Shown here piece by piece: positions 19,418-32,693 of a stretch of DNA of 64,000 nt (position 1 is the first letter of the stretch; each line of letters starts with the position of its first letter). The notes under the pieces were generated by a model, which was not told where the DNA came from, did no database searches, and saw nothing but the letters and a program-made list of their open reading frames with translations. This stretch comes from Mycobacterium sp. 852013-51886_SCH5428379 (GTDB taxonomy: Bacteria > Actinomycetota > Actinomycetes > Mycobacteriales > Mycobacteriaceae), in the NCBI RefSeq assembly GCF_001665575.1, contig NZ_LZSU01000011.1, positions 124,001 to 188,000 on the forward strand, given 5' to 3'. The translations under genes and the position numbers were made by a program.

Positions 19418-20695
19418 GTGTTCCGGCGATTCCTGGTGCTGGCGACAACGGCGCTCTCCGTCTTCGTACTGGCTGGATGCGGTGACGACACGACCTGGGT
19501 CGAAGCTCGCGCGGCGTCGGGGTGGCCCGCCCAGTACGGCGACGCCGCCAACAGCAGTTACGCCGACGTCGACGGCGCCGACTCACTGGAACTCGAATGG
19601 AGTCGGTCGGTCAAGGGCACGCTCGGCGCCTCCGTGGCGTTGGGCTCGAGCGGATACCTCGGCGCCAACGCCCAGACCCCGGACGGCTGCTCGCTGATGG
19701 TGTGGGAGAGCGACAACGACGGCCGGCAGCGCTGGTGCACGCGGCTGGTCCAGGGCGGCGGTGGCGCCAGTCCGCTGATGGACGACTTCGACAACCTCTA
19801 CGTGGGACAGCCCGGGACGATGTTGGCCTTCCCGACCACCCAGTGGTACCGCTGGCGGCGCCCGGTGATCGGAATGCCGACCACCCCGCGCATCCTGTCG
19901 GGCGGTCAGCTCCTCGTGGTCACCCATCTGGGCCAGGTGCTGGTGTTCAACGCGCACCGCGGGACTGTCGAGGGCGCGCCGCTGGATCTGGTGATTGTGG
20001 ATCCGACCGACTCCGGGCGCGGTCTCGAGGACTGCGCGGCGGCCCGCCCCGAGTGCCCGGTGGCCGCCGCACCCGCGTTCTCGGCGACCGGGAACGTCGT
20101 CGTGCTCAGCCTCTGGGAACCCGGCGCCGAGGCGCCCGTGCTCGTCGGGCTGACCTACCGGCCCGGCCGCACGCCGCTGCTGTCGCGGGAGTGGACCTCG
20201 GATGCCGTCGCCCGCGGCCCCCTGGCCAGTCCGGTGCTCTCCGGTGACGGCGCAACGGTCTACGTCAACGGCCGCGACGGGAAGCTGTGGGCGCTCGACA
20301 CCGCCGACGGATCGGCGAAGTGGTCGATCCCGCTGGACTACCAGGCCCAGACACCGCCTTCGGTGTCCCCCGATGGACTCATCCTCGCCGGCGGCGGACC
20401 GGAGGCGAGACTGACCGCGGTCCGAGACCGCGGTGACCGCGCCGAGGTGGTGTGGACCCGCGAGGACGTCGAACCGCTCACCACGTCCAGCCGCGCCGGG
20501 GACGTCGCCTACGCGGTCACCCGCGACGGCCGCGGGCAGACGCTGCTGGTGTTCGATCCCGCCGACGGCCGCACCGTGAACAGCTACCCGCTGCCGGAGG
20601 CGACCGGTTTCCCGGTGGGAGTGTCGATCGGTCGGGACGGCCGGGTGGTCGCGGCCACCAGCGACGGGCAGGTCTACGGGTTCGCGCCCGCCTGA
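19418..20695 (+). CDS. PQQ-repeat beta-propeller lipoprotein (Rv3035 type)
   Basis: A 425-residue exported lipoprotein: GTG 19418 behind GAAAGGA, a hydrophobic signal and lipobox VLAGC with Cys21. The mature part contains repeated beta-propeller blades, for example VYVNGRDGKLWALDTADGSAKW and WARP-like GQVLVFNAHRGTV, resembling PQQ/BamB-type propellers without evidence of a cofactor. It probably serves as a scaffold at the outer membrane face. Divergent from the hexapeptide transferase with 109 bases between. Function in MGLP synthesis is only suggested by synteny. Confidence 0.82.
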   Translation: MFRRFLVLATTALSVFVLAGCGDDTTWVEARAASGWPAQYGDAANSSYADVDGADSLELEWSRSVKGTLGASVALGSSGYLGANAQTPDGCSLMVWESDNDGRQRWCTRLVQGGGGASPLMDDFDNLYVGQPGTMLAFPTTQWYRWRRPVIGMPTTPRILSGGQLLVVTHLGQVLVFNAHRGTVEGAPLDLVIVDPTDSGRGLEDCAAARPECPVAAAPAFSATGNVVVLSLWEPGAEAPVLVGLTYRPGRTPLLSREWTSDAVARGPLASPVLSGDGATVYVNGRDGKLWALDTADGSAKWSIPLDYQAQTPPSVSPDGLILAGGGPEARLTAVRDRGDRAEVVWTREDVEPLTTSSRAGDVAYAVTRDGRGQTLLVFDPADGRTVNSYPLPEATGFPVGVSIGRDGRVVAATSDGQVYGFAPA

Positions 20696-20697
20696 GT

Positions 20698-21399
20698 TCA
20701 GGGCAGCGCGAGGACCGAGGCGAGCGCCGTACGCGGGATGGTGGCCTGGACGGCTCCGGCCGCCTCGGGTAGCAGCTCGCCCTGGCCGAAGTAGAACGTG
20801 ATGTCCTCGTCGGTGATCGAGAAGTTCTGGTAGTTCTTCGGATCCATCCCGTCGCCGGGCAAGACGGGCTGCTCGGTGCCGGTCGTGCTCTGCAGCTTGT
20901 CCTGCACCGCGGGGAACACCACGTCCAGCGGGCGGGACTCTGGACGGAACAGCGTGTCGAACGTGACCGGCGCCTTGGCGGCCAGATCATAATTGAACGC
21001 CTTGTACCAGGTCTGCGGGTGCGCGCCGCCGACGTTCTGGTAGATCTCCAGCACCAGGCTCTGGGTGCCGTTCGGCGCGAGCCCGGAGTGCTTGGCCGTG
21101 CCGTTGACGTCCAGGACGTAGGGCAGACCGCGCGAACCCGGCATCTCGGAGACGTTGACGAAGCCGTCACGGGTCTGGATCAGATAGGCCGAGACCGCCT
21201 GCTCGTCGGGGTAGCCGGCCGGAAAGTCGAAATCGAGTGTGTAGTTCGGGGTCGCGGCGTGCACCTGGCAGCTTTGCGTGCTGTCCAGCGCACCGCCGAG
21301 CTCGGCGCACGCCGTCTGCGCCGACGCGACGCCGGCACCGGCGGAACCGGTCAGCACGGCGGCGGTCAGCAGTGCCGCGAACGAAGTCAGTCGAGTCAT
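20698..21399 (-). CDS. TB22.2-like secreted protein (Rv3036c type)
   Basis: A 233-residue secreted protein with a signal peptide cut after GAGVASAQ. One cysteine pair (TACAEL, QSCQVH) lies at the mature N-terminus. The core (LVLEIYQNVGGAHP, KAFNYDLAAKAPVTFDTLF) matches the DUF3298/RsiV-like domain of mycobacterial TB22.2 antigens; an esterase activity has been reported for Rv3036c, but no serine-hydrolase motif is visible here. ATG 21399 is chosen; an ATG 14 codons upstream would extend past the signal peptide. Confidence 0.82.
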   Translation of the reverse strand: MTRLTSFAALLTAAVLTGSAGAGVASAQTACAELGGALDSTQSCQVHAATPNYTLDFDFPAGYPDEQAVSAYLIQTRDGFVNVSEMPGSRGLPYVLDVNGTAKHSGLAPNGTQSLVLEIYQNVGGAHPQTWYKAFNYDLAAKAPVTFDTLFRPESRPLDVVFPAVQDKLQSTTGTEQPVLPGDGMDPKNYQNFSITDEDITFYFGQGELLPEAAGAVQATIPRTALASVLALP

Positions 21400-21422
21400 C
21401 AGCCGCCAGAGTACGTGGTGTC

Positions 21423-22661
21423 CTAGTGTGACGGCCGACATAGGAACGCCGTTGCCCGGCTTGCGGTCCCGCTGCCAAGCCGGGTGATGACCACCGACAG
21501 CCGGGCGCTGCCGCGCGGTTTGAGCCGCTTGCGCAACGCATCGGGGTCGACATCGACACCGCGGACCAGGATCTCGACCGCGCCGCCGTCGTGCGCATGC
21601 AGCGCCTGACGCAGCCGGCGCTCGTGGAAGGCCAGCTGCTCGATCACCTCGAAACCCCGCACGCCGGTAGGCAGCCGGTCGCCGGACAGGTAGGCGATCG
21701 CGGGGTCGAGCTGCCATAGCCCGTGCCGGGCCGCGTAGTGACGCACCAGACCAGCGCGCACGACCGCGCCGTCCGGATCGATGATCCAACGACCGGCCGG
21801 GGCGACGTCACAGTCGTCGGGCTCGGCATCCGTGAGCTCCTCGCCGGTGTCCAGCAGCGCGGCTCTACGGGTGACCGCGGGCGAGCTCAGTTCCGCCGAC
21901 CACAGGCAGGCTTCGCGGACCCCGCCGCCGGCGGAGACCACCTCGATCTCGCCGGTGGAGCCGAGCCGGCGTACGGCGTCGAAATCGATTCCGGGAGCGC
22001 ACTTCACGACGTGCGGGCGACCGCGGTAGAGGTCGAGGACCGCGTCCAGCGGCGGGGTGTATGCGGCCGGATCGAACGTGCGGCGACCGCCGCTCCTGCG
22101 CGCCGGATCGAGTACGACGACGGTGTCGCGGGTGACCGGATGCAGGGCGTCGGCACGGCACAGCATCACGCCGCCACCACCGAGTTCGGTGTTGTGTCGA
22201 GCCATCGCGAGCCGCACCGGATCGATGTCGCTGCCCACCACCAGATCCGCGTGCCGGCGCAGGGTCACCAGTTCCGCGCCGATCGAACAGGTCGCGTCGT
22301 GGACGCGGGCACCGGCCAGCCGCATCGCCCGGTGTTCGGCGACAGGCGTCGCGGTGGCCTGCTGCAGCGCCTCGTCGGTGAACAGCCAGTCCTCGGCTCC
22401 GGACAGCTTGGCCGCCGCCCGCCGCCGCAGTCGCACGGTCTCGGCGAGAACGGCGGCGCGATCGCCGAAACGTGTTCGGAGCGCTGCGATGTCGGCGATG
22501 AGGGCATCGCCGGTCAGTGCGCGCTCCGCGGTGACGCGCAGGGCCTGTGCGCCGTCGTCGCCGCGCAGGTAGGCGACCGCGTCAATGTCGAACGTTACGA
22601 CGGTTTGACCCCGGTGACCATCACGTTGTAGAACCAGCCCTTCGGCACGACGCGCCGCCAC
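21423..22661 (-). CDS. THUMP-like-domain class I methyltransferase (Rv3037c type); start unresolved
   Basis: A protein of about 390 residues. HDATCSIGAELVTL and VVGSDIDPVRLAMARHN form the SAM pocket, and VVVLDPARRSGGRRTF is a DPAR catalytic-loop motif; the C-terminus is a THUMP-like domain (RGSARLSVVITRLG). Rv3037c has been linked to MGLP methylation. The first legal start in frame is GTG 22661, which would overlap the upstream gene by 67 bases. Conservation seems to begin at [12 protein letters not shown], where the sequence reads TAACG instead of the usual TAATG overlap, so an ATG appears to be changed to ACG (22595-22593). Confidence 0.8.
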   Translation of the reverse strand: MAARRAEGLVLQRDGHRGQTVVTFDIDAVAYLRGDDGAQALRVTAERALTGDALIADIAALRTRFGDRAAVLAETVRLRRRAAAKLSGAEDWLFTDEALQQATATPVAEHRAMRLAGARVHDATCSIGAELVTLRRHADLVVGSDIDPVRLAMARHNTELGGGGVMLCRADALHPVTRDTVVVLDPARRSGGRRTFDPAAYTPPLDAVLDLYRGRPHVVKCAPGIDFDAVRRLGSTGEIEVVSAGGGVREACLWSAELSSPAVTRRAALLDTGEELTDAEPDDCDVAPAGRWIIDPDGAVVRAGLVRHYAARHGLWQLDPAIAYLSGDRLPTGVRGFEVIEQLAFHERRLRQALHAHDGGAVEILVRGVDVDPDALRKRLKPRGSARLSVVITRLGSGTASRATAFLCRPSH

Positions 22662-23575
22662 ACGTTGGCGTCCACCCAGCTCAGCGACGTCCAGCTGTTG
22701 AACGCGAATTTGGCCCAGCCCCAACCCAATCGCTCGGGCGGCACGGCGGCCTCGAACGTGCGGACCGGCCAGCCCAGCATGGCGGCGGTGAATTCTTCAC
22801 TGGCCGTATGGACTTCGACGGCGCCGGCGGAGCGGGCCATCTTCTCCAGATCGGCCGGATCGAAGGTGTGCAGGTCGACGACGGCCTCCAGCGCGGCGGC
22901 GCGCGACGACTCGTCGAGTTCGGTCTGCGGCCGCCGCCAGCCCGACAGCACGGGCAGTTTGGTGACGTTGGTGGTGATCCGCCAGGTGAGCGTGGACAGT
23001 TCGCGGGCGTACCGGTTGCCCACGGTGGTCGGCTCGCCGGCGAAGATGAAGCGGCCGCCGGGTTTGAGCACCCGGACCACCTCGCGCAGCGACAGTTCGA
23101 CGTCGGGGATGTGGTGCAGCACGGCGTGACCGACGACGAGGTCGAAGGTGTCATCCTCGTACGGGATGCCTTCGGCGTCGGCGACCCGACCGTCGATGTC
23201 CAGGCCGAGTGACTGTCCGTTGCGGGTGGCGACCTTGACCATGCCCGGCGACAGATCGGTCACCGAACCGCGCCGCGCCACCCCGGCCTGGATCAGGTTG
23301 AGCAGGAAGAAGCCGGTGCCGCAGCCCAGTTCCAGCGCCCGGTCATACGGCAGCTCGCGCTGGACCTCGTCGGGGACGGCGGCGTCGAAGCGGCCCCGGG
23401 CGTAGTCGATGCAGCGCTGGTCGTAGCTGATGGACCACTTCTCGTCGTAGGTCTCGGCCTCCCAGTCGTGGTAGAGCACCTGGGCGAGTTTGGAGTCCTT
23501 GAGCGCGGCTTCGACCTGCTCGGCCGTCGCGTGCGGGTTGGACGCGGGCAGATCGGTGTGGTCGATACTCGTCAT
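22595..23575 (-). CDS. SAM-dependent methyltransferase (Rv3038c type)
   Basis: A 326-residue class I methyltransferase: [15 protein letters not shown] (motif I, near residue 83), [24 protein letters not shown] (motif IV) and [13 protein letters not shown]. The C-terminal third ([15 protein letters not shown] aromatic segment) is specific to this mycobacterial family. Its ATG at 23575 overlaps the stop of the EchA17-like gene, and its stop touches the next methyltransferase, so it belongs to one long minus-strand operon. The substrate is unknown. Confidence 0.88.
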   Translation of the reverse strand: MTSIDHTDLPASNPHATAEQVEAALKDSKLAQVLYHDWEAETYDEKWSISYDQRCIDYARGRFDAAVPDEVQRELPYDRALELGCGTGFFLLNLIQAGVARRGSVTDLSPGMVKVATRNGQSLGLDIDGRVADAEGIPYEDDTFDLVVGHAVLHHIPDVELSLREVVRVLKPGGRFIFAGEPTTVGNRYARELSTLTWRITTNVTKLPVLSGWRRPQTELDESSRAAALEAVVDLHTFDPADLEKMARSAGAVEVHTASEEFTAAMLGWPVRTFEAAVPPERLGWGWAKFAFNSWTSLSWVDANVWRRVVPKGWFYNVMVTGVKPS

Positions 23576-24240
23576 GGCTGGCAGCCTAACCGGCCGTCGC
23601 CGAATGCGGCTTTGGCGGCAGCGAGCACGTGGGGCGGATGCTCGGCGAACTGCGCGGCCCAGGTCAGCGCGGCCTCGTAGACGGTGTCCGGGGCGACCAG
23701 CTCGTCGATCAGTCCGATGGCGTGGGCCTCCTCGGCGCCGACGAAGCGTCCGGAGAAAACCAGGTCCTTGGCCTTGCCGGCGCCGATCGCGCTGGTCAGC
23801 CGGGCGGTGGCGTCCTGGCTGGGGGCCTGTCCGGCGAGGATCTCGGTGGAGCCGACCTTGATGTTGTCGCCGCTGATCCGCCGGTCGGCGGCCAGCGCGA
23901 GGGTCAGGCCCGCTCCCAGGGCGTATCCGGTGACCGCGGCGACCGTCGGCTTGGGGATGGCCGCCACCGCGGTCACGGCCCGCGCCGCGATCTCCCGGTA
24001 CTGGCCGGCATCGAGGGTGCGCAGCGCCGGGAAGTCGTCGCCGGCGGAGAAGATCTCGTGGCCGCCGAACAGGATCACCGCGCTGATGTCGTCGCGGGCG
24101 GCCAGTTCGTCGGTCGCGTCCAGGAGTTCGAGATAGATCTGGCGGGTCAGCGCGTTGGTCGGCGGGCGCGAGAGCAGCAGGGTCGCGACCCCGGGCTGTT
24201 CGTCGCTGGTGTGGACGCCCACGAACTCCCGCACCGTCAC
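23572..24240 (-). CDS. echA17: Enoyl-CoA hydratase/isomerase family protein (EchA17 type)
   Basis: A 222-residue crotonase-fold protein, shorter than the usual 255-260. GTG 24240 overlaps the Nudix stop (GTGA). The oxyanion-hole segment [18 protein letters not shown] and the turn [17 protein letters not shown] are present. The Glu corresponding to the first catalytic glutamate of hydratases (CEL in typical members) is replaced here (LTL), while the second is kept in [10 protein letters not shown]. It may therefore be an isomerase or another crotonase-type activity rather than a standard hydratase. Same place as Rv3039c. Confidence 0.85.
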   Translation of the reverse strand: MTVREFVGVHTSDEQPGVATLLLSRPPTNALTRQIYLELLDATDELAARDDISAVILFGGHEIFSAGDDFPALRTLDAGQYREIAARAVTAVAAIPKPTVAAVTGYALGAGLTLALAADRRISGDNIKVGSTEILAGQAPSQDATARLTSAIGAGKAKDLVFSGRFVGAEEAHAIGLIDELVAPDTVYEAALTWAAQFAEHPPHVLAAAKAAFGDGRLGCQP

Positions 24241-25079
24241 TCGGTCGGTTTCCCGGTCGCTTCGCTCCTGCCCTCCGGTGACCGGTGGTTGCGCGCCGCG
24301 TTGTAGCGGTCGCTGTCGAAGAACTCGATCTCCCAGTTCCCGCCGCCCGCAGACAGCGTGGGTTCGATCGCTTCGATCCGGCGTTCGACGGCCAGCACCT
24401 CGGCCACCGTGCGGCCGGCCAGCGCGTCGAGCTGGGTCCAGGTGGGGGGCAGCAGGAACGAGCGGCCCGAGGAGAAGTCCTCCAGCGCCTCCTCCGGGGT
24501 GATCCAGCCGGCCTTGTCGGTCTCGGTGTTCTCGCCGTCGGCCCGTTGCCCCTCGGGCAGGGCGCCGACGAAGAAGTAGGTGTCGTAGCGGCGGGTGCGC
24601 TCCTCCTTGGGGGTCACCCAGTTCGCCCACGGCCGCAGCAGGTCGGTGCGCAGCACCAGCTTTTCGTCGTGGAGGAAATCGGCGAAGGACAGCGACCGGT
24701 CGGCCAGCGCCTGCCGGGCGTCGCGGTAGACCGAGGCGTCGTCGACCAGGACGTCCTCGTCGTCGGCGGCGCCGGCGAACAGCACGCCGCACTCCTCGAA
24801 CGTCTCGCGGGCGGCGGCGCACACCAGCGCCCGGGCCAGTTCCTCGTCGGTGCCGAGGCGGTCGGCCCACCAGTCGGCACCGGGTCCGGCCCAGGCGATG
24901 TCGGCGTTGCGGTCGCGGTCGTCGACGCCCCCGCCGGGAAACACCATCACCCCGGCGACGAACTCCATGCCCGCGTGGCGGCGCATGAGAAAGACCTCGT
25001 TGCCCGCGGCGTCGCGGGCCGGGCGGATGAGCATCACGGTGGCCGCCGGCCGCGGGACCAGTGGATCGGATTCGGTCAT
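24237..25079 (-). CDS. Nudix hydrolase (Rv3040c type)
   Basis: A 280-residue Nudix-fold protein. The Nudix box is split by a long insertion: GGGVDDRD near residue 49 and, about 30 residues later, [14 protein letters not shown] with the metal-binding REXXEE core. Such long-insert Nudix proteins hydrolyse CoA derivatives or nucleoside diphosphate compounds; the neighbouring crotonase would suit acyl-CoA (inference). ATG 25079 overlaps the stop of the ABC ATPase gene (ATGA). Confidence 0.85.
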   Translation of the reverse strand: MTESDPLVPRPAATVMLIRPARDAAGNEVFLMRRHAGMEFVAGVMVFPGGGVDDRDRNADIAWAGPGADWWADRLGTDEELARALVCAAARETFEECGVLFAGAADDEDVLVDDASVYRDARQALADRSLSFADFLHDEKLVLRTDLLRPWANWVTPKEERTRRYDTYFFVGALPEGQRADGENTETDKAGWITPEEALEDFSSGRSFLLPPTWTQLDALAGRTVAEVLAVERRIEAIEPTLSAGGGNWEIEFFDSDRYNAARNHRSPEGRSEATGKPTE

Positions 25080-25942
25080 GATCGCCTCCTGTGCGCCGCG
25101 CGGGTGCGGGTGCGGCGGGCGAAATAACGCCCGTCGATGATGTCGAGCGCGATCGACTGTCCGAACGCCTTCGACAGGTTCTCGGCGGTGAGCACATCGG
25201 TCAGCAGGCCGGCGTCGACCACCTCGCCTTCCGACAGGAGCAGGCAGTGGCTGAAGCCCTGCGGGATCTCCTCGACGTGGTGGGTCACCAGCACCATGGC
25301 CGGGGCGTCGGGGTCGGCGGCCAGATCGGCCAGCCGCGCCACGAGTTCCTCGCGGCCGCCCAGGTCGAGGCCGGCGGCGGGTTCGTCGAGCAGCAGCAGT
25401 TCCGGATCAGTCATCAGGGACCGGGCGATCAGCACCCGTTTGCGTTCACCCTCGGACAGAGTGTCGTAGACGCGTTCGGCCAGATGCTCGGCGCCGACGC
25501 TTTCCAGCATCTCCACGGCCTGCAGGTAGTCGACGTCCTCGTACTGTTCACGCCAGCGTCCCAGCACGGCGTACCCGGCCGACACGACCAGATCCCGCAC
25601 CACTTCACCGGGCGGAATTCGTTGCGAGAGAGCAGAACTGGCCAGGCCTACGCGGGAACGCAGTTCGGCCATGTCGGTGCGGCCGAGCCGCTCCCCCAGC
25701 ACGAAGGCGGTCCCCGACGACGGGTGCTCCATGGCGGCGGCGATGCGCAGCAGCGATGTCTTACCCGCGCCGTTCGGCCCGATGACCACCCAGCGTTCGT
25801 CGAGTTCGACGGCCCAGGTGACAGGTCCGACCAACTTCTGACCACCGCGTCGCAGCGTGACCTCGGCGAAGTCGATCAGCAGGTCCCCGTCGGTCAGACT
25901 GTCGGCTGAATCTTCTTCCGGCACTCGACCATGGTGCCGCAT
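25076..25942 (-). CDS. ABC transporter ATP-binding protein (Rv3041c type)
   Basis: A 288-residue ATPase: Walker [14 protein letters not shown]-loop region ASSALSQRI, signature [15 protein letters not shown], Walker [13 protein letters not shown] and switch histidine in LVTHHVEE. The short variable regions and signature resemble ModF/uncharacterised single ATPases; no permease partner lies nearby, except the YczE-type membrane protein directly upstream, which is not an ABC permease. Start uncertain: ATG 25942 gives a length equal to Rv3041c (about 287); GTG 25924 is the alternative. It overlaps the 3' end of yczE. Confidence 0.85.
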   Translation of the reverse strand: MRHHGRVPEEDSADSLTDGDLLIDFAEVTLRRGGQKLVGPVTWAVELDERWVVIGPNGAGKTSLLRIAAAMEHPSSGTAFVLGERLGRTDMAELRSRVGLASSALSQRIPPGEVVRDLVVSAGYAVLGRWREQYEDVDYLQAVEMLESVGAEHLAERVYDTLSEGERKRVLIARSLMTDPELLLLDEPAAGLDLGGREELVARLADLAADPDAPAMVLVTHHVEEIPQGFSHCLLLSEGEVVDAGLLTDVLTAENLSKAFGQSIALDIIDGRYFARRTRTRAAHRRRS

Positions 25943-26607
25943 CCGACCACCGTGTCGCGCTGCGGGTCGGATGCCGCGCACGCTTCCGCCCATCCGCTGA
26001 CCGCGAGCACCCGCCGTGGTGTCAGCCGGAGGAACAGCTGCACCAGCGGTCCGATGCCGAACGCGTAGGCCACCGTCCCCACCCCGACCGTGCCGCCGAG
26101 CAGCCAACCCGCGGACAGCACCGTGGCCTCGATGGCCGTGCGCACGACCCGCACCGACCAGCCGGTGCGGGCCACCAGGCCCGTCATCAGCCCGTCGCGC
26201 GGCCCCGGCCCGAGGCCTGCGCCCACATAGAGGACGGTGCTGACGGCGTTGAGCACGACGGCGCCGACCATCCACGACACCTGCACCGGCAGGGTCTGCG
26301 CGGCGGGCAGCACCCGCAGGCAGGCATCCACGGTCACCGCGATGACCACGACATTGGCCACGGTCCCTATGCCAGGCCGGTTACGCAGCGGGATCCAGGC
26401 CAGCAGCACCACGACGCCGACGACGGCGGTGGCGGCCCCGATGCTCATCGGGGTGTGCAGGGCCAGACCCTGGTGGAAGACGTCCCAGGGGTCAAGGCCG
26501 AGTCCGGCGCGGATCATGACGGCCATCGAGAAGCCGTAGCCGATCAGGCCGACCAGCAGCGCCGATCCGCGCAGGGCCGCGACCCGGACCCGCCGGGCGC
26601 GGGTCAC
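25894..26607 (-). CDS. yczE: YczE-family integral membrane protein
   Basis: A 237-residue protein with about five hydrophobic segments (ALLVGLIGYGFSMAVMI, AATAVVGVVVLLAWI, TVANVVVIAVTVDA, WMVGAVVLNAVSTVLYVGAG and VGTVAYAFGIGPLVQLFL). The motifs GLGLDPWDVFHQGL and GLGPGPRDGLMTGL are the repeated hallmark of the YczE/YitT-like family. GTG 26607 overlaps the stop of a 51-residue ORF. The divergent regulator is a MocR protein, and MocR-yczE pairs have been described as the YczR regulon, so it is probably the regulator's target. Transported compound unknown. Confidence 0.85.
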   Translation of the reverse strand: MTRARRVRVAALRGSALLVGLIGYGFSMAVMIRAGLGLDPWDVFHQGLALHTPMSIGAATAVVGVVVLLAWIPLRNRPGIGTVANVVVIAVTVDACLRVLPAAQTLPVQVSWMVGAVVLNAVSTVLYVGAGLGPGPRDGLMTGLVARTGWSVRVVRTAIEATVLSAGWLLGGTVGVGTVAYAFGIGPLVQLFLRLTPRRVLAVSGWAEACAASDPQRDTVVGCGTMVECRKKIQPTV

Positions 26608-26759
26608 GCGTGGTCCGGAAAGCGGGCGCGGATGGCGTCCAGTTCCTGCCGCACCCGTCGCACATCGCCGTCCAGTTCGCCGCCGGGCACGTCGCCAGGG
26701 CGATACGTCAGCAGATCAGCCAGTCCACTTCCAAGTTTTGATATCCAGTTCGAAGCCAT
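26604..26759 (-). CDS. Small protein of 51 aa upstream of yczE
   Basis: ATG 26759 (MASNWISKLGSGLADLL) to TGA 26604, where the stop overlaps the yczE GTG in a GTGA. The first half is amphipathic with two tryptophan/leucine-rich turns; the second half is charged (DGDVRRVRQELDAIRARF) and should form a helix. No family recognised. Its support is the exact 4-base coupling to yczE and its position as the first ORF facing the MocR regulator. There is no clear ribosome site, so the message may be leaderless. Confidence 0.6.
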   Translation of the reverse strand: MASNWISKLGSGLADLLTYRPGDVPGGELDGDVRRVRQELDAIRARFPDHA

Positions 26760-26795
26760 TCTGCAATGATCCCGGCGATTTGGTTGCCTTCAAAT

Positions 26796-26817
26796 AGCCA
26801 GTTCAGCGATACTGGCT
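26796..26817. promoter_or_regulatory. AGCCAGT-N8-ACTGGCT inverted repeat, candidate MocR (YczR) operator
   Basis: AGCCAGT at 26796-26802 and ACTGGCT at 26811-26817 face each other immediately before the regulator's ATG (26821). Further ACTGG-type half sites lie at 26743-26750 (inside the small ORF) and a degenerate one near 26753. The placement in the 61-base divergent gap suits a MocR regulator controlling itself and yczE. Confidence 0.5.
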
Positions 26818-26820
26818 TCA

Positions 26821-28275
26821 ATGACTGTCGACATTCCGGTCCGCGCACTCGACGTGGACCGCCTGGTGCGCGAACTCGGCAACTGGCGGACGTCCAGTTC
26901 GAGCGGTCCGGTATATCAGGGGCTGGCGGACGGGATTCGGATGCTCCTGATCGACGGCCGCATGCCGGTCGGCGCCCGGCTCCCCAGCGAACGGGCACTG
27001 GCCGATGCGCTGCGGGTGTCGCGCACGACGGTCACCGCCGCCTACGCCCAGCTGCGCGACGAGGGCTATCTGCACGCGCGGCGGGGCGCACGCAGCACCA
27101 CGGCGCTGCCCACCGGCGCGGTTGCCGCGGCGCCCGTTGCCGCAGGCGCCCCGGGCTCCGGGCTGGTCAGCCTGGCCAATGCGGCAATGGCGGCCCCGGC
27201 CGACGCCGTACACGCTGCATTCACGACCGCCGCGCAGCAGGTCGCGTTCTATCTGCACGGCGTCGGCATCGAGCTGGCCGGGCTCACCCCGCTGCGCGAG
27301 GCGATCGCCGCCAGGTACTGCGCCCGCGGGCTGCCCACCGAACCCGACGAGATCATGGTGACCACCGGGGCGCTGCACGCCATCGGGCTGATTCTGGCCA
27401 CCTACACCGAGCCGGGCGACCGGGTGCTGGTCGAGCAGCCGACCTATCACGGCGCCATCGCCGCGATCTCCACCGCGGGGGCCCGGCCGGTGCCGGTGGC
27501 CCTCGGCGACGACGGCTGGGATCTGGGCGCCGTCCACGCCGCGGTCCGACAGCTCGCGCCCAGCCTGGCCTACCTCGTCCCCGACAATCAGAATCCCACC
27601 GGGCTGACCATGCCCGAGGCCCAGCGGCACGAACTCGCGGCGCTGGTGGCCGAAACCCGCACCAGGACGATCATCGACGAGACGATGTCGGAAGTGTGGC
27701 TGGACCGGCCGGTGCCGCCCCCGGTCGCGGCCGTGATGACCAAGCGGCGCGATCTGGTGCTGACCACGGGCTCGATGTCCAAGTCGTTCTGGGGCGGTCT
27801 TCGCATCGGCTGGATCCGCGCCGACCGGGCCACTCTGGCCACTGTCGCCGCACTGCGCCCGTCGATCGACATGGGCACCCCGATCCTCGAGCAGCTCGCC
27901 GCCGCCGAACTGCTGCGGATCGCCGACGAGGTGCTGCCCGCACGCCGGGAGATCCTGCGCACGCGCCGGGCGAAGATGCTCTCGCTACTCGCCGAGCGGC
28001 TGCCGGACTGGCAGCCCTACCCCAGCGGCGGTGGACTCGCGCTGTGGGTGCGGTTGCCCGCTCCGATGAGTTCGGCACTGTCGGCTGCGGCGTCCAGGAT
28101 GGGGCTCGATATCCCGCCCGGTCCGCGATTCGGCGTCGACGGCTCCCTGGAGCGGTTCCTGCGAATCCCTTACACGCTGCCGCCGGACGAGATGACCGAG
28201 GCGGTCGATCTGCTGGCCCGCGTGTGGGCGACCGTCACCGGGGCTGCGCCCGAGCGGCACGCGGTGGTGGTCTAG
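26821..28275 (+). CDS. yczR: MocR-family GntR/aminotransferase-fold transcriptional regulator (YczR type)
   Basis: A 484-residue regulator. An N-terminal winged-helix GntR domain (LPSERALADALRVSRTTVTAAYAQL, residues 45-75) is fused to a PLP-dependent aminotransferase-like domain: DNQNPTGLTMP, IIDETMSEVWLDRP, and the PLP-lysine region TGSMSKSFWGGLRIGW with Lys near residue 321. MocR proteins sense PLP or amino compounds rather than catalyse. It is divergent from the small ORF-yczE operon, and an inverted repeat lies between, so it probably controls both directions. The ATG has no ribosome site and may be leaderless. Confidence 0.9.
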   Translation: MTVDIPVRALDVDRLVRELGNWRTSSSSGPVYQGLADGIRMLLIDGRMPVGARLPSERALADALRVSRTTVTAAYAQLRDEGYLHARRGARSTTALPTGAVAAAPVAAGAPGSGLVSLANAAMAAPADAVHAAFTTAAQQVAFYLHGVGIELAGLTPLREAIAARYCARGLPTEPDEIMVTTGALHAIGLILATYTEPGDRVLVEQPTYHGAIAAISTAGARPVPVALGDDGWDLGAVHAAVRQLAPSLAYLVPDNQNPTGLTMPEAQRHELAALVAETRTRTIIDETMSEVWLDRPVPPPVAAVMTKRRDLVLTTGSMSKSFWGGLRIGWIRADRATLATVAALRPSIDMGTPILEQLAAAELLRIADEVLPARREILRTRRAKMLSLLAERLPDWQPYPSGGGLALWVRLPAPMSSALSAAASRMGLDIPPGPRFGVDGSLERFLRIPYTLPPDEMTEAVDLLARVWATVTGAAPERHAVVV

Positions 28276-28279
28276 AACC

Positions 28280-32543
<4,264 letters not shown>

Positions 32544-32663
32544 CGGCCAGTCGACGAACACTCCCCCGGGAATCCGCTGCGGGCTGTGGATAACTCGATT
32601 CGGTGTCGGCAAGTTGCCTCATGTCAAGATGCGCGCGAAGGGTGGTTCGTTGCCTCACGAGAG

Positions 32664-32676
32664 TGAACCGTCCTGG
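32664..32676 (+). repeat. Left terminal inverted repeat of the IS3 element
   Basis: TGAACCGTCCTGG, perfect over 13 bases with the right end at 33987-33999. Confidence 0.85.
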
Positions 32677-32693
32677 TCTGGATGGGACCTCGG

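Noticed and set aside
32585..32593. Perfect DnaA box (TGTGGATAA) between fecB and the IS element
   Set aside because: A single box without a cluster, AT-rich unwinding region or replication genes; chance occurrence is likely.
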